From Fibrella forsythiae (lineage in GTDB: Bacteria; Bacteroidota; Bacteroidia; Cytophagales; Spirosomataceae), in NCBI RefSeq assembly GCF_017353175.1, contig NZ_JAFMYW010000002.1, positions 62,001 to 126,000 of the forward strand: a stretch of DNA of 64,000 nucleotides, read 5' to 3'. Within the stretch, counting starts at the first letter, position 1; each line of letters begins with the position of its first letter. The translations under genes and the position numbers were made by a program. Shown piece after piece: positions 1 through 9,178 of the stretch. Below the pieces are notes generated by a model, which was not told where the DNA came from, did no database searches, and worked only from the letters and a program-made list of their open reading frames with translations.

Positions 1-2469
1 TTACCGGTTCGGAAAGAGTATTTTAGCTTCTTCCGTATGGAGGATCTGGCCAAGCAGCTTACCCTTCGGACCGAAGACCGGGGCATGGAGCGCGTTATCA
101 TTGCGTCGCTGAGTATTCCGGTGAAGAATAACCGAACGGTGATGTTCCGTAAGGAGTACAATCTGGGCAACCCCGACACTATGATCGAGTTCCGGGCGGG
201 CCTGGCCTGTTTCCCGTTCTATAAAATCACCGTGCCCGACGCGCAATTGCAGGCGTTGAATGAGTATAACGTGATGCTGCTGGATGCCAGCAAAGACGAC
301 GCGAATTTCCACGCTGGTCGGTCGGTGCGGTTCTTCCAGTTTGCGCAGGTGGTAAATAATCAGCCGCTGGTAGTACCAGCGCCCGACCATCGTACGCCAA
401 AATCGGGGCCGACGCAGGCTGCTTCGTATTATTACAAAGTACCACAGGCATTTGACCTGATGGAAGTACAGCTACAGCGCAACGGCGTACCCTATCGCGG
501 CCTGGTGTTGCCTACATTCACGATCATCAGCGAGCGGGGCTACAAGCCGTTTACGTTTGCCATCGACTTCGGTACGTCGAACACGCACGTAGCTTACGTA
601 GACACGAACCTCGGTAATGCTGACCCGAAAACGCTGACGATCAGTGACGATAAAGTAAATCTCGACGCCGATGAGCTACAGATGGTAACGCTCAATAAGC
701 CGTATGATGGGTATGAGGCTCAAACGCCATACGCCCGGTATCGCTTACCAGTTAGCTATGGCAGCCTGCCCGAAATGGAGCGGTTTATTCGTCGCGAGTT
801 CATGCCGGCTATTGTAGGAAGTCAGTACGGTTCGCCCTTCTCGTTTCCCCTGCGGACAACGGTGTATGAGAAAACCGGATCGTCGGATAGCGGCGATAAC
901 CTGTTCAGTAAGATCAATTTAGGGTTCAACATTGACCTCGAAGATGGCAGTACGGGCGTTAACCGGTACGTAACGAACCTGAAATGGCTATTCGAGAACC
1001 AACCCGGCGATCCGATGAACCGGCCGCGTGTTCGGGCGTTCTTCGAAACACTGCTGTTGATGATGCGAAACAAGATTCTGCTCAATCAGGGTAATCTGAC
1101 CGACACTAAGATCACGTGGCTCGCCCCAACCAGTATGCAGGCCGATACGGAGGATAAACTGGTTGCCGAGTGGGAAAATGCGTTCCGTCGGGTGTTCAAA
1201 ACCACACAGTTTTTCCGGCCAAACCCGATTCCCGAATCGCTGGCGCCGCACTTCTTCCTGGTGACAAAAGGCGTAAAGTCCTTTGCTGACGCAGTGAACG
1301 TAGATATTGGTGGTGGTACGGCTGATATCATGCTGTTTATGAAGCAGCAGAATAAGTACCTGAATACATCGTTCCGGTTTGCGGGGTACGATATCTGGGG
1401 CGGCGGCCTGAATCAGCAGGGGCATCCATCACACATGAAGGATAACGGCTTCATCCTGAACTACCTGCAATACCGTCGGACGCTGACGCAGGCCCCGGCT
1501 CCGGAAGATCAGATTCTGGATACGTTCCTGGCCAATAATGACCTGAGCGCCGAAGATATCGTCAGCCTGCTGTTCCGTAATGATGCGCATTACAAGTTTA
1601 CGCAGTCAATTGTGGATGGTCGACCTGCGTTGCGGATCGTGCTGTTCCTGCATTATTCGGCCATTGTGTACCATCTGGTGCAGCTGATCGAGGCGAACCA
1701 GATGGGCTTGCCGCGTTACCTGACCTTCACGGGCCGGGGAAGCCAGTATCTGAAAATGCTGGGCTCATCGCGGCGACTGATCGAGTTCACGAAGATGCTT
1801 TTCCGGGCTTATACCACGCTACCCGTTCCGCCCGATTTTGAGGTGGTGCTGAGCGAAAACCCGAAAGAGACAACGGCCAACGGAGCAGTGCTCTTCGAAA
1901 ACGCCAGCTCAATGGAAAAAGACAAGTACAACAGCCGGCAGACAACCTGCTACTGGGGTAATGCGCCTGTTGAGCAGAAGTCGTTACCATCGCCGGCCGA
2001 GGCGGCACCTACGCAGGAATCAACTGGTTTCGGAGCCCCTGTTTCAACCTGGGGAACGTACCCGGGATCGCCGATGCAAAGTCAGTCTGGTTATGGGTCA
2101 ACTCCTCCGCCCGCTACCTCGAACGTGATCAACGCACCGTTCGAATATCGCCGGACGAAAATTGGTGAGGTGAGCGGCGACCGGGCTTTCCACGACTCGG
2201 TACTGACTAACGTGAAAACATTCCTGGAAAAGACACTTACCGATCGGGACGTGGCGTATTTCCTCAGCGAACACAACATTCAAACGCCCGAGCAGTACCT
2301 GTCATTTTTGGTTGGTCCAGACGTAACCCGGAGTGGCGCGTTATACGATAGCTACATGCTGGCTCGCACCGGCCTGGAGCAGGAGCCTAATCAGGCCGTA
2401 TCGGAAACGTACTTTTTCCTGCCACTCAAGCATGCCTTGTACGAATTGTCGAAGCAAATTGCCTCCTGA
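1..2469 (+). CDS. Actin/Hsp70-fold ATPase-like protein, 5' end outside window
   Basis: The frame is open from base 1; the ATG at 37 is in frame with coding-looking sequence before it, so the true start probably lies upstream. Counting from that ATG, about 170 residues of beta-rich sequence come first. An actin/Hsp70-type fold follows: a phosphate-1 loop (IDFGTSNTHVAYV, near 175), a phosphate-2 loop (VDIGGGTADIM, near 422) and an adenosine-type motif (FTGRGSQYL, near 563). A Pro/Ser/Gln-rich linker (about 645-700) joins a helical C-terminal domain of about 110 residues. There is no signal peptide in the visible part, so a cytoplasmic ATPase is likely. It is followed after 42 bp by a membrane protein gene on the same strand, probably one operon. 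The three nucleotide-fold motifs are seen directly; the cellular role is unknown. Confidence 0.75.
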   Translation, partial: LPVRKEYFSFFRMEDLAKQLTLRTEDRGMERVIIASLSIPVKNNRTVMFRKEYNLGNPDTMIEFRAGLACFPFYKITVPDAQLQALNEYNVMLLDASKDDANFHAGRSVRFFQFAQVVNNQPLVVPAPDHRTPKSGPTQAASYYYKVPQAFDLMEVQLQRNGVPYRGLVLPTFTIISERGYKPFTFAIDFGTSNTHVAYVDTNLGNADPKTLTISDDKVNLDADELQMVTLNKPYDGYEAQTPYARYRLPVSYGSLPEMERFIRREFMPAIVGSQYGSPFSFPLRTTVYEKTGSSDSGDNLFSKINLGFNIDLEDGSTGVNRYVTNLKWLFENQPGDPMNRPRVRAFFETLLLMMRNKILLNQGNLTDTKITWLAPTSMQADTEDKLVAEWENAFRRVFKTTQFFRPNPIPESLAPHFFLVTKGVKSFADAVNVDIGGGTADIMLFMKQQNKYLNTSFRFAGYDIWGGGLNQQGHPSHMKDNGFILNYLQYRRTLTQAPAPEDQILDTFLANNDLSAEDIVSLLFRNDAHYKFTQSIVDGRPALRIVLFLHYSAIVYHLVQLIEANQMGLPRYLTFTGRGSQYLKMLGSSRRLIEFTKMLFRAYTTLPVPPDFEVVLSENPKETTANGAVLFENASSMEKDKYNSRQTTCYWGNAPVEQKSLPSPAEAAPTQESTGFGAPVSTWGTYPGSPMQSQSGYGSTPPPATSNVINAPFEYRRTKIGEVSGDRAFHDSVLTNVKTFLEKTLTDRDVAYFLSEHNIQTPEQYLSFLVGPDVTRSGALYDSYMLARTGLEQEPNQAVSETYFFLPLKHALYELSKQIAS

Positions 2470-2471
2470 GC

Positions 2472-2497
2472 TTTATCCCCCCTGCAGGGGGGATAAA
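2472..2497. repeat. 26-bp perfect palindrome between two genes
   Basis: Two 11-bp arms (TTTATCCCCCC and its complement) flank a TGCA centre three bases after the stop codon at 2467-2469. RNA from either strand would form a tight hairpin. There is no T-tract on the plus strand, so it is either a weak terminator or an mRNA 3'-end stabiliser between the two genes. Confidence 0.7.
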
Positions 2498-2511
2498 ATC
2501 CCTTAACCTCT

Positions 2512-4023
2512 ATGAAAATCCCATCAATCGCTCTATTCCTGGTACTTTCTGTTGTGGCCAAGGCGCAAACGGCACCGGCCGCTGAGCCAACGGGTATCGA
2601 AACCAGCACGTTTGGCATGGCCAAGGCTACGCTTGAGTTTCTGGCAACAGACCAGAAAACATTCGGAACCGTTAAAAAGCCAGCTTGCGATGGTTGTACG
2701 ACCTACGGTGACCTGGCTGATTTTATTAAGGCTAATAATCTGAAAAAGGCAGATGGCCTGGTTAACGACATCAAGAAGCATAGCATGATGCTGAATGACG
2801 AGTTTGCCGCCGATGCGTTCAGCAGCGAAGGAGCCGTACTCGACAGCCTGCGTCGCTACGTGCTAAAGCGTGTAACAAATGGTACCGAACGTGTTCACCG
2901 AACTCAGCTGGCTTCATTTGCCGCGTATCAGACAAAAATGACCGCGCTGGCGGGCGGGGCCGATCCCGACAAAGCAGTAAGTGAACAGGCCGCTGCGTCG
3001 CAGGAAGGCGAAACGACTGCTGAATCGGCTGAACAGACCACCGCTTCATCAGGAATGTCGCTGGGTACGTGGGCATTCTGGCTATCGCTGCTTAATCTGC
3101 TGGGTCTGGGCTACCTGCTATTGATGCGGCAGCGGGGCCCTGGCACTACTGCTTCAGATAAAGAAGATGCCCGCTTGGCTGGCTTACAGGACGAAAATAC
3201 CCGCCTCAGTAACACGGTGGCTGAACTGGCCAACCGCCTGACGATCGCCGAAAAGAGACTGGTTGGCTCGGCACCCGCTGGCCCGGCCAACCGCCCTGTT
3301 GAACGAGGGCCGTCGCCTACTCAGCCTATAGTCGATCGCGGCCCGGCTGATCGGGGCATGATGCCGCAGACCGAACCGCCGCGTCGTCCAGACGCGCCTG
3401 CCGATCGTGGCCCTATGCCTGTGCAAGGAGGGAATCAGCCCCGTACTGGTTATGGTAATCCGGCTAACCCGGTAATTCCAACACAGCCATCTGTTCCTGC
3501 GCAGCCTGCTCAGGCGAGCGGTTCAGGTACGTTCCCTGGTCAGTCGCAAGGGGGGGGGCTTCGTACTACGCCCGTTGTTCCACCACCGCCCTCTCAGTTG
3601 GGCGGTTCAGGTACGTTCCCGGTATCATCGCAGCAGCCGGGCGTGGTAGATACCGGAAATGCCGGATCGCCTGCTGTACCGCCTGCGCCCGCGCCATCTG
3701 CTCCGCCCACAAAATTATTTGCCCGCACAGCCGACCTTGGCAATGGATTTAGTGTGGCCGGTTTGCTGGAAATCGCTGAACGAGGTACAGTGTATGAAAT
3801 TGATCTGACCAACCCCGTTACCGCCACGTTCCGCGTTAGCCAATCGCCCGAATCGCAGCAACTGGCCATGAGCGATCCTTACTCGTATCTGAGCGATGCC
3901 TGTCTGTACGAAAATCAGCCCGGCGGTCCCAACAGCCGTATCCAAACGGTTGCACCTGGCCAACTAACGCTGCAGGGTGACAAATGGCAGATCACGGAAA
4001 AGGCGCGCATCGGATTTGTATAA
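2512..4023 (+). CDS. Secreted/membrane-anchored protein of unknown function
   Basis: 503 codons from an ATG followed by a clear signal peptide (MKIPSIALFLVLSVVAKAQ). A helical region (about 30-145) contains a CDGC pair. One transmembrane helix at about 185-206 (WAFWLSLLNLLGLGYLLL) is followed by a short coiled-coil stretch (about 222-250). Then comes a long Pro/Gly/Gln-rich segment (about 255-400), in which the word GSGTFP recurs twice. The C-terminal domain of about 100 residues looks globular and beta-rich. The topology suggests an N-terminal periplasmic part and a cytoplasmic tail that could meet the upstream actin-fold ATPase. No known family is recognised; the link to the neighbour is inferred from co-orientation and the 42-bp spacing. 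Confidence 0.7.
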   Translation: MKIPSIALFLVLSVVAKAQTAPAAEPTGIETSTFGMAKATLEFLATDQKTFGTVKKPACDGCTTYGDLADFIKANNLKKADGLVNDIKKHSMMLNDEFAADAFSSEGAVLDSLRRYVLKRVTNGTERVHRTQLASFAAYQTKMTALAGGADPDKAVSEQAAASQEGETTAESAEQTTASSGMSLGTWAFWLSLLNLLGLGYLLLMRQRGPGTTASDKEDARLAGLQDENTRLSNTVAELANRLTIAEKRLVGSAPAGPANRPVERGPSPTQPIVDRGPADRGMMPQTEPPRRPDAPADRGPMPVQGGNQPRTGYGNPANPVIPTQPSVPAQPAQASGSGTFPGQSQGGGLRTTPVVPPPPSQLGGSGTFPVSSQQPGVVDTGNAGSPAVPPAPAPSAPPTKLFARTADLGNGFSVAGLLEIAERGTVYEIDLTNPVTATFRVSQSPESQQLAMSDPYSYLSDACLYENQPGGPNSRIQTVAPGQLTLQGDKWQITEKARIGFV

Positions 4024-4048
4024 ACTCTTTTAAGAAGTCAACCAGTCT

Positions 4049-4100
4049 GAAGGCTCGAAGGCGTTGAGGGTAACAAACCTTCCTGCAACTTCGGGCCTTC
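4049..4100. repeat. Inverted repeat downstream of the membrane protein gene
   Basis: Arms of 12 bases (4049-4060 and 4089-4100, GAAGGCTCGAAG against CTTCGGGCCTTC, 11 of 12 paired) surround a 28-base loop, 25 bp after the stop codon. It could be a transcription terminator or 3' hairpin. The rest of 4024-4224 shows nothing else. Confidence 0.45.
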
Positions 4101-4224
4101 ATTTCGTTGCCGTATTAATAATCGCCGTTTGCTGTTCAAACTGGGAAACTTATGATCACCGGGTGTGTCGCCTCTGTGACCTGTGCTCCCGGCTTTAAAA
4201 TCTTTGCCACTGCTAACTGTTTTC

Positions 4225-5313
4225 ATGAAACGATACATTTCTTTTTTACTGCTGTTTATCGTGCCGTTTGGGGTATTGGCCCAGTCGACACTGGAAAAGC
4301 CGTGGATGATTGGGCCCTTCCGGAAGCAGAATGCCGCGAACCCGATTCTGGACGCTCAAGCGGGAACGACGTTCTTTTGTCCGGTTCGTCAGGATACGGT
4401 GCGGTGGGAAGAGAAGGACGTATTTAACCCGGCGGCGGTGGTTCGAAACGGGAACGTATACATGCTGTATCGTGCTGAAGATACCGTGGGGAAGTTCAAT
4501 GGCACATCGCGGCTTGGCTTGGCGGTCAGCGCTGATGGTATTCATTTCACCCGTAGGCCAACGCCCGTTTTCTATCCCGAAAACGATGCCATGAAGCTAT
4601 ATGAATGGGAGGGTGGTTGCGAAGACCCGCGTATAGTAGAAAGCTCAAACGGCGTATATGTAATGACGTACACGACCTACGACGGCGACAAAGCGCGGTT
4701 ATGCGTAGCTACGTCGAAAGACCTGCTCACCTGGCAAAAGCAAGGGCTGGCGTTTGGGCAGGAAATGTATCGGAATGGCTGGTCGAAATCAGGCGCGATC
4801 GTATGCCGCCAGCGAGGAAGCAGGATGGTCGCTCAGAAAATAAACGGGTTATACTGGATGTACTGGGGTGATCAGCCTGACCTGCGTATTGCTACCTCGC
4901 CCGACTTGCTGCACTGGACACCACTGGGAGGTGCTGCTCCGGGTGGCTTCCGGGCCGTGGCTCAGTCGAGACTGGGGAAACACGATGCCCGCCTGATAGA
5001 GCCCGGCCCGTTTGCCTTACTGACGTCCGCCGGCATTGTGCTCATTTACAATGGGATGAACAACAAGCAGGGCGATCCATCTTTGCCTGAACATGCGTAT
5101 ACGGGTGGTCAGCTCCTGTTTGATAAACATGACCCGGCGAAATTACTCGACCGAACAGCATCCTATTTTATCAAACCAGACCAGCCTTATGAAACGCAGG
5201 GGCAGGTGAATCAGGTTGTGTTTCTGGAAGGTATGGTGTCGTTCAAAGGGCGCTGGTTTTTGTACTACGGTACCGCCGACTCTAAAATCGGGGTGGCTAC
5301 AGCCCCTCAATAA
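4225..5313 (+). CDS. Secreted GH130-type glycosidase / mannoside phosphorylase-like protein
   Basis: 362 residues from the ATG at 4225, chosen over the in-frame non-ATG start at 4183 because it opens a signal peptide (MKRYISFLLLFIVPFGVLAQ). The body is a five-bladed beta-propeller of the GH130 type: VFNPAAVV...YMLYRAED near 72-92, SRLGLAVSADGIHF near 100, the family hallmark GGCEDPRIVE near 137-146 (its Asp is the proton donor in characterised GH130 enzymes), and ATSKDLLTW. Family members cleave or phosphorolyse beta-mannosidic linkages; substrate and mechanism cannot be read from this sequence. Export suggests action on glycans in the periplasm or outside. It stands alone between two unknown genes, with no SusC/SusD pair nearby. 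Confidence 0.85.
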   Translation: MKRYISFLLLFIVPFGVLAQSTLEKPWMIGPFRKQNAANPILDAQAGTTFFCPVRQDTVRWEEKDVFNPAAVVRNGNVYMLYRAEDTVGKFNGTSRLGLAVSADGIHFTRRPTPVFYPENDAMKLYEWEGGCEDPRIVESSNGVYVMTYTTYDGDKARLCVATSKDLLTWQKQGLAFGQEMYRNGWSKSGAIVCRQRGSRMVAQKINGLYWMYWGDQPDLRIATSPDLLHWTPLGGAAPGGFRAVAQSRLGKHDARLIEPGPFALLTSAGIVLIYNGMNNKQGDPSLPEHAYTGGQLLFDKHDPAKLLDRTASYFIKPDQPYETQGQVNQVVFLEGMVSFKGRWFLYYGTADSKIGVATAPQ

Positions 5314-5385
5314 CCACATCTGTTTTTTCAGCAGTTCCTTCTTGTACATTCACATCCAAAATCGACCCAGTCTGTCTTTGTTTCC

Positions 5386-6675
5386 ATGTCTCTCGACGAA
5401 CTCCGTGAACGGATCAAGAATGAATTAGTACTCCACGAGGGTAACGTAGCCGACTGGCAGTGGACCCGTACAGGCCTACCTGCTGAAGCCACCGAACTGG
5501 GTATTCCAGACTTTCTGCGGCTGGTCGATGACGTTACCCGGTCATTGAATTCTCAGTTCGGGAAGATTCTCGATCTGCAGGCGCTCATTCGGAAAGTAGC
5601 CGTTGATAATCAGAAACGGTTATCTGATGTGCAGATTGGCGGCTTTGCGCTGGATGCTGAACGGCTGGGCCTGTCGCGCACTTTCGTGATTGATCAATGG
5701 GTACCCCGCCTGATGGCCCAGATTCCCGATATCATGGAAGAAGACGTGACGCCTGCGTCTGGTGCAGGTACGTCGTCTGTAGCTACCATGTCTGACGTGA
5801 TGGGCGCAGGTACGTCTCTGTTGCCTGTTCCAGACGGTGGGCAGCCAGGTACGTTGGTTGAAACGGCGGATACGATGAAGCAGAAGGTCCGCGATATTCT
5901 CGATGATTACAAAGAGCATATACCAGCCCCGGCCATTCGGGCGCTGTTTCGGGCGATCAATTACGATGAGAAAGCACTGGCTGATGCCGTTCTGGCCTAT
6001 CTCACCGAAAATTTTTATGCCTCCGAAAAAGATCCGCGAGGCAGTACACTTCGCGAAAAACTCACGTCAACTGACTGGCGCCACCTTGTCTGGTGGAATC
6101 GACCAGCTCAACCGGTCAACGTACCTGAACCCGCCCGGTCTGCTCCAACAACCGCCCCGCTGCCCCCTTTGCCCCAGGCGCCCCTTACGCCTAAACCCTC
6201 ATCAGGCTGGCGCGATTTTCTGGTGGCATTGCTTATTGCCGGTGGCCTGATTGGCTTCGTTATCATATTGGTGAAGAGCAACGGGGCCGCACCCGACGAA
6301 GATGCAAATCAGCCAAAAACGGAACAGGTGAATACTGAACAGACTGACGATCAGACGCGGGAACGTACTCAGCCGAGGCGCAAGCGAAAGCTGAAAAGCA
6401 AACCCTCGATTGATCGGGCTGCCGATTCTGAAGCCTCATCGCAAAAACCTGTTTCACCCCGAAACGAGCCGTATGACGAACTCCTTGACGACGTTGGTCA
6501 GTATGGCGAGCGCCCCGCCCGAAAAGACGGCCAGTGGGGACTATGGCGCAAAGGTAAATGGATGATTCTGCCCGTTTACGACGCAATCGAGGTGTATAAA
6601 AACGGCCGGGCCCGTGTTACGATCAACGGTAACAGTTACGATCTTGACCGGCAGGGCGATCGCATCAGGCAATGA
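5386..6675 (+). CDS. Single-pass membrane protein with C-terminal WG-like segment
   Basis: 429 residues starting at the ATG at 5386. The N-terminal 240 residues have no signal peptide, look helical and are probably cytoplasmic, with a Ser/Thr/Gly-rich insert near 123-160. A Pro-rich linker precedes one transmembrane helix (about 284-305, LVALLIAGGLIGFVIILV). A charged segment (KKRK-type runs) leads to a final 60 residues with a WG-repeat-like motif (GQWGLWRKGKWMILPVYDAI), so the C terminus is likely periplasmic. No specific function is recognised. It may belong with the two plus-strand envelope genes upstream, but the 72-bp spacer carries no clear promoter or terminator. Confidence 0.6.
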   Translation: MSLDELRERIKNELVLHEGNVADWQWTRTGLPAEATELGIPDFLRLVDDVTRSLNSQFGKILDLQALIRKVAVDNQKRLSDVQIGGFALDAERLGLSRTFVIDQWVPRLMAQIPDIMEEDVTPASGAGTSSVATMSDVMGAGTSLLPVPDGGQPGTLVETADTMKQKVRDILDDYKEHIPAPAIRALFRAINYDEKALADAVLAYLTENFYASEKDPRGSTLREKLTSTDWRHLVWWNRPAQPVNVPEPARSAPTTAPLPPLPQAPLTPKPSSGWRDFLVALLIAGGLIGFVIILVKSNGAAPDEDANQPKTEQVNTEQTDDQTRERTQPRRKRKLKSKPSIDRAADSEASSQKPVSPRNEPYDELLDDVGQYGERPARKDGQWGLWRKGKWMILPVYDAIEVYKNGRARVTINGNSYDLDRQGDRIRQ

Positions 6676-6684
6676 TCACTGCCT

Positions 6685-7563
6685 TTACTTACCCAACTGA
6701 ACCGTCAGGTACTGGTATTTGACGGCTTCGGCGAAACTGATGAAGCCAACGCCGTTTCCTTTAAAGGGTCGGTAAGGGTGGGGGCTGTCTTCAACCTCCC
6801 TGCCGTTGATGTAAAAGTGCAGTTCGTTGCCCGTGCGGCGAACCGTCAGTGTATTTCGCGTAGGCGAGATAGTTACCTTGGCCGCAGTAGGCTTACCCAC
6901 CATGTAATTGGCTTGTGCAGTGCCATTTACACGTGTGTAGAGCGCTACTTTCGACGTGCCTATCACCCGGAACTGGCAATAATTACTGGTATCTTTTACG
7001 CCGATAAGCAGGCCGCCGTCTGGCTCAACGTTGGGAGGGATAACCATTTCAACACTTACCGTAAACGTATCCGACTTATTGAGGTTCAGGTCGTCCGGAA
7101 GTTTAATGTAGCTTCGGCCGGGGCGGTTACTGTCCGTTTTCTGTTTTCGGATGTAGTAGCTGTCTTTCGCAATTTCCAGATCAAAGCCGTTTCGCTTACC
7201 CGTTAGCCATCCGTTATGATTGTCGGCAAACGTTTCCAGAAACGCGCGTGAGGCGGCAGATTTATTGGTCGCCAATGCAGTGGCTGATCGGGTTGGGGTG
7301 GCTGTTGCGGCAGATTTTTTGGCGGGTGTTTTTGCGCCTGCTGCTGCCAAACTGGTTTTGCTATCTGTTGCCGTGCTAACGGCTGGTTTAGACCGCGTTG
7401 GTTTCGCCGACTTCGTTTTTGCCGTAGAAGTAGCCACGGTGTCTGTTCCTGTGATCGTCAGCGTTACCCAGTCACTGGCCGACGACGTAACGGGTGCTTT
7501 CTGGGTTTGACCAATGACAAAAGCGGGCAGTAGCAGAAAGCTATATAGGAGTAAATAACGCAT
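6685..7563 (-). CDS. Secreted protein with a concanavalin-like (LamG/DUF1080-like) domain
   Basis: 292 residues with a signal peptide (MRYLLLYSFLLLPAFVIGQ). A low-complexity Ala/Thr/Lys/Ser segment (about 35-100) looks like a flexible linker. The C-terminal 190 residues have the pattern of a jelly-roll carbohydrate- or surface-binding domain: FLETFADNHNGW at the start, a YIKLP strand, GGLLIGVKDTSNYCQFRV, ELHFYINGREV and GNGVGFISF near the end. Such domains bind rather than cleave in most cases. It is convergent with the plus-strand gene ending 10 bp away and follows the next minus-strand gene by 7 bp, so the two are probably cotranscribed. Confidence 0.65.
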   Translation of the reverse strand: MRYLLLYSFLLLPAFVIGQTQKAPVTSSASDWVTLTITGTDTVATSTAKTKSAKPTRSKPAVSTATDSKTSLAAAGAKTPAKKSAATATPTRSATALATNKSAASRAFLETFADNHNGWLTGKRNGFDLEIAKDSYYIRKQKTDSNRPGRSYIKLPDDLNLNKSDTFTVSVEMVIPPNVEPDGGLLIGVKDTSNYCQFRVIGTSKVALYTRVNGTAQANYMVGKPTAAKVTISPTRNTLTVRRTGNELHFYINGREVEDSPHPYRPFKGNGVGFISFAEAVKYQYLTVQLGK

Positions 7564-7570
7564 GGGTCAG

Positions 7571-8410
7571 TTAGAATGTATACCTGAATACAGCAACAGG
7601 CGTATTGGCTTGTAGATTCAGGTGATAAGAAAGAGGCTGAACAGCTCGTTTTTCGTCGCGCTGATTTCGTAGGCCCCGCAGAAGAGTGAGTGTGATATCG
7701 GTAACCCAGATGGCAGCGGCGGCGCGGGTTGCTATGTAGTAGCGCTGGTTGGCCGAATTAGCTTTTTGGTAAAACGGTTCGGCTGCCGCTTCATTGCCTG
7801 CACTTACATAATCAGTGTAGGCCTGATTGGCTTCGCCCTGTTGGCCGGCACCATAGATAAGTAGTCCGTAGGCGGCAACCGTTACCAATGGCCGTAGCCC
7901 AACCCGCGGCTCAGGGGTTTGCACGAATATATTCCCTACGCCCGGAGCCAGCAGGGAAAGAAGCGCCCAGGCTGGCCCCCGATACGGTTTTTCGGGCACC
8001 AACGCCGCTGAGTCGGGCAGGGGTGGGGCTATTTCCGTTGGGTTCTGGGCTGTTTGTGTGAGTAACCCGCCTTGTTTCAACAAGACCACCGCCCGAACTT
8101 CCTCCCGAAGCAATAAGCCATTCCGGCGAAGATTCCAGACAATCCGCTGGTCGCGCCCGTCGATCCGATTTGTGCCCAGATCACCGCTAACACTGCCCAG
8201 ATCAGGAGCAACCAGCTTGCCATCCCGGCGTTGGAGCCGCACATAAATTGAATCGGTTGGCACGCTGTTGCGCAGATCATAAAATACCTCGATCGATTGC
8301 TGGTCAATTGCCCGCATACGAACATTACTGACCCGTCCCTGCGCCTTTCCGGTAAGTGAAGCGCTTAGTAATAGCAGGATAAGATAAATAGAGTGTAGAG
8401 AAAAGGTCAT
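7571..8410 (-). CDS. Secreted/membrane protein resembling DUF5683 proteins
   Basis: 279 residues from the ATG at 8410, preferred because it opens a signal peptide (MTFSLHSIYLILLLLSASLT...AQG); the reading frame is open further upstream but only from a non-ATG codon. The N-terminal part (about 25-120) is a beta-rich domain (VRMRAIDQQSIEVFYDLRN). The C-terminal half has two hydrophobic helices and the words GPAWALLSLLAPGVGNIF, similar in spacing to the LSxxxPGxGxxY motif of DUF5683. The family match is tentative and the function is unknown. Confidence 0.5.
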   Translation of the reverse strand: MTFSLHSIYLILLLLSASLTGKAQGRVSNVRMRAIDQQSIEVFYDLRNSVPTDSIYVRLQRRDGKLVAPDLGSVSGDLGTNRIDGRDQRIVWNLRRNGLLLREEVRAVVLLKQGGLLTQTAQNPTEIAPPLPDSAALVPEKPYRGPAWALLSLLAPGVGNIFVQTPEPRVGLRPLVTVAAYGLLIYGAGQQGEANQAYTDYVSAGNEAAAEPFYQKANSANQRYYIATRAAAAIWVTDITLTLLRGLRNQRDEKRAVQPLSYHLNLQANTPVAVFRYTF

Positions 8411-8520
8411 ACCTGAAGGATAATAGCGTAGGTAGTTATCTGCTGCGTTGCCGTTACCTGGCCTGTGCCACAACTGAAAACGAAAGGTCAGCAACTCCCA
8501 AATTGGTGCAATTGACAGAT

Positions 8521-8853
8521 TTAGTTGGCTACCGTGATCGTTCGGGTGGCGGTGTATGTCTGATTGCAACGGTTGGTCAGGGCCATTGTAACGGTGTAAC
8601 TACCGGCTCGATCGTAGGTGTAGGATACCCGATTCCCTGTTTGGGGCAGCCCGCGCCCGTCGCCAAAAGTCCAGGTCACAGTATTTACATCGCCGGTTGA
8701 TTTATCAACAAAAAGGGTCGCCTGCAATTTTGTAATGGTGGCTCCCACGGTGGCTGTTGGTTTTACGCAATTACTGAAGTCTATGCGATCAAGAGTAAAC
8801 GGCTCGCAGCCACCGAGTAAGACCGAGAGCAGGAGCATAAAGACGATTTTCAT
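8521..8853 (-). CDS. Small PKD-domain lipoprotein
   Basis: 110 residues from the ATG at 8853, seven codons inside a longer open frame and chosen because it starts a lipoprotein signal (MKIVFMLLLSVLLGGC, lipobox LLGGC). The rest is one PKD/Ig-like domain with the typical WTFGDG and SYTYDRAGSYTVTMAL motifs. PKD domains mediate surface or protein contacts. It is probably anchored in the outer membrane, as usual for Bacteroidota lipoproteins. It precedes two other minus-strand envelope genes; the 110-bp gap to 8410 may carry a separate promoter for those. Confidence 0.7.
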   Translation of the reverse strand: MKIVFMLLLSVLLGGCEPFTLDRIDFSNCVKPTATVGATITKLQATLFVDKSTGDVNTVTWTFGDGRGLPQTGNRVSYTYDRAGSYTVTMALTNRCNQTYTATRTITVAN

Positions 8854-9178
8854 ACAGATTTGGATGCGCAGCAAAGTACATCAATAACGAAAGAATATAC
8901 CTGGTCAGTACGTAAACTTCCGGTGGAGCGTGCAGGTTGGCACCATATACTGTATTTCCCACAACTATTACGCCATGATTATTGTGTTAGAAAATAAGAT
9001 TTTGCTCCTTATCCGATCTTTAGTGGCGGGATTATTGTCGGCGATCAGGTAACCTGAAAGTCAGTTAGTGCGATAGTCGGTCATTTGATCGCTAAATAGG
9101 ATAAAATCAGGAAGTTTTCACCCCCGTTCGTAGGGTTTACCTTACCTTTGTCGGCCAAACAGTGCGTTGAAACCAATC
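8854..9178. other. Divergent intergenic region upstream of sucA
   Basis: 325 bp between the minus-strand PKD lipoprotein and sucA. It is AT-richer than its surroundings and must hold promoters for both directions. The one element I can name is TACCTTTG at 9143-9150, which matches the Bacteroidota -7 consensus TAnnTTTG. No operator or riboswitch was recognised. Confidence 0.5.
9143..9150 (+). promoter_or_regulatory. Candidate -7 promoter element for the OGDH cluster
   Basis: TACCTTTG fits the TAnnTTTG -7 box of the primary sigma factor of Bacteroidota and lies 29 bp before the sucA ATG. A convincing TTG -33 partner at 17-23 bp spacing is not visible, which lowers confidence. Confidence 0.35.
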
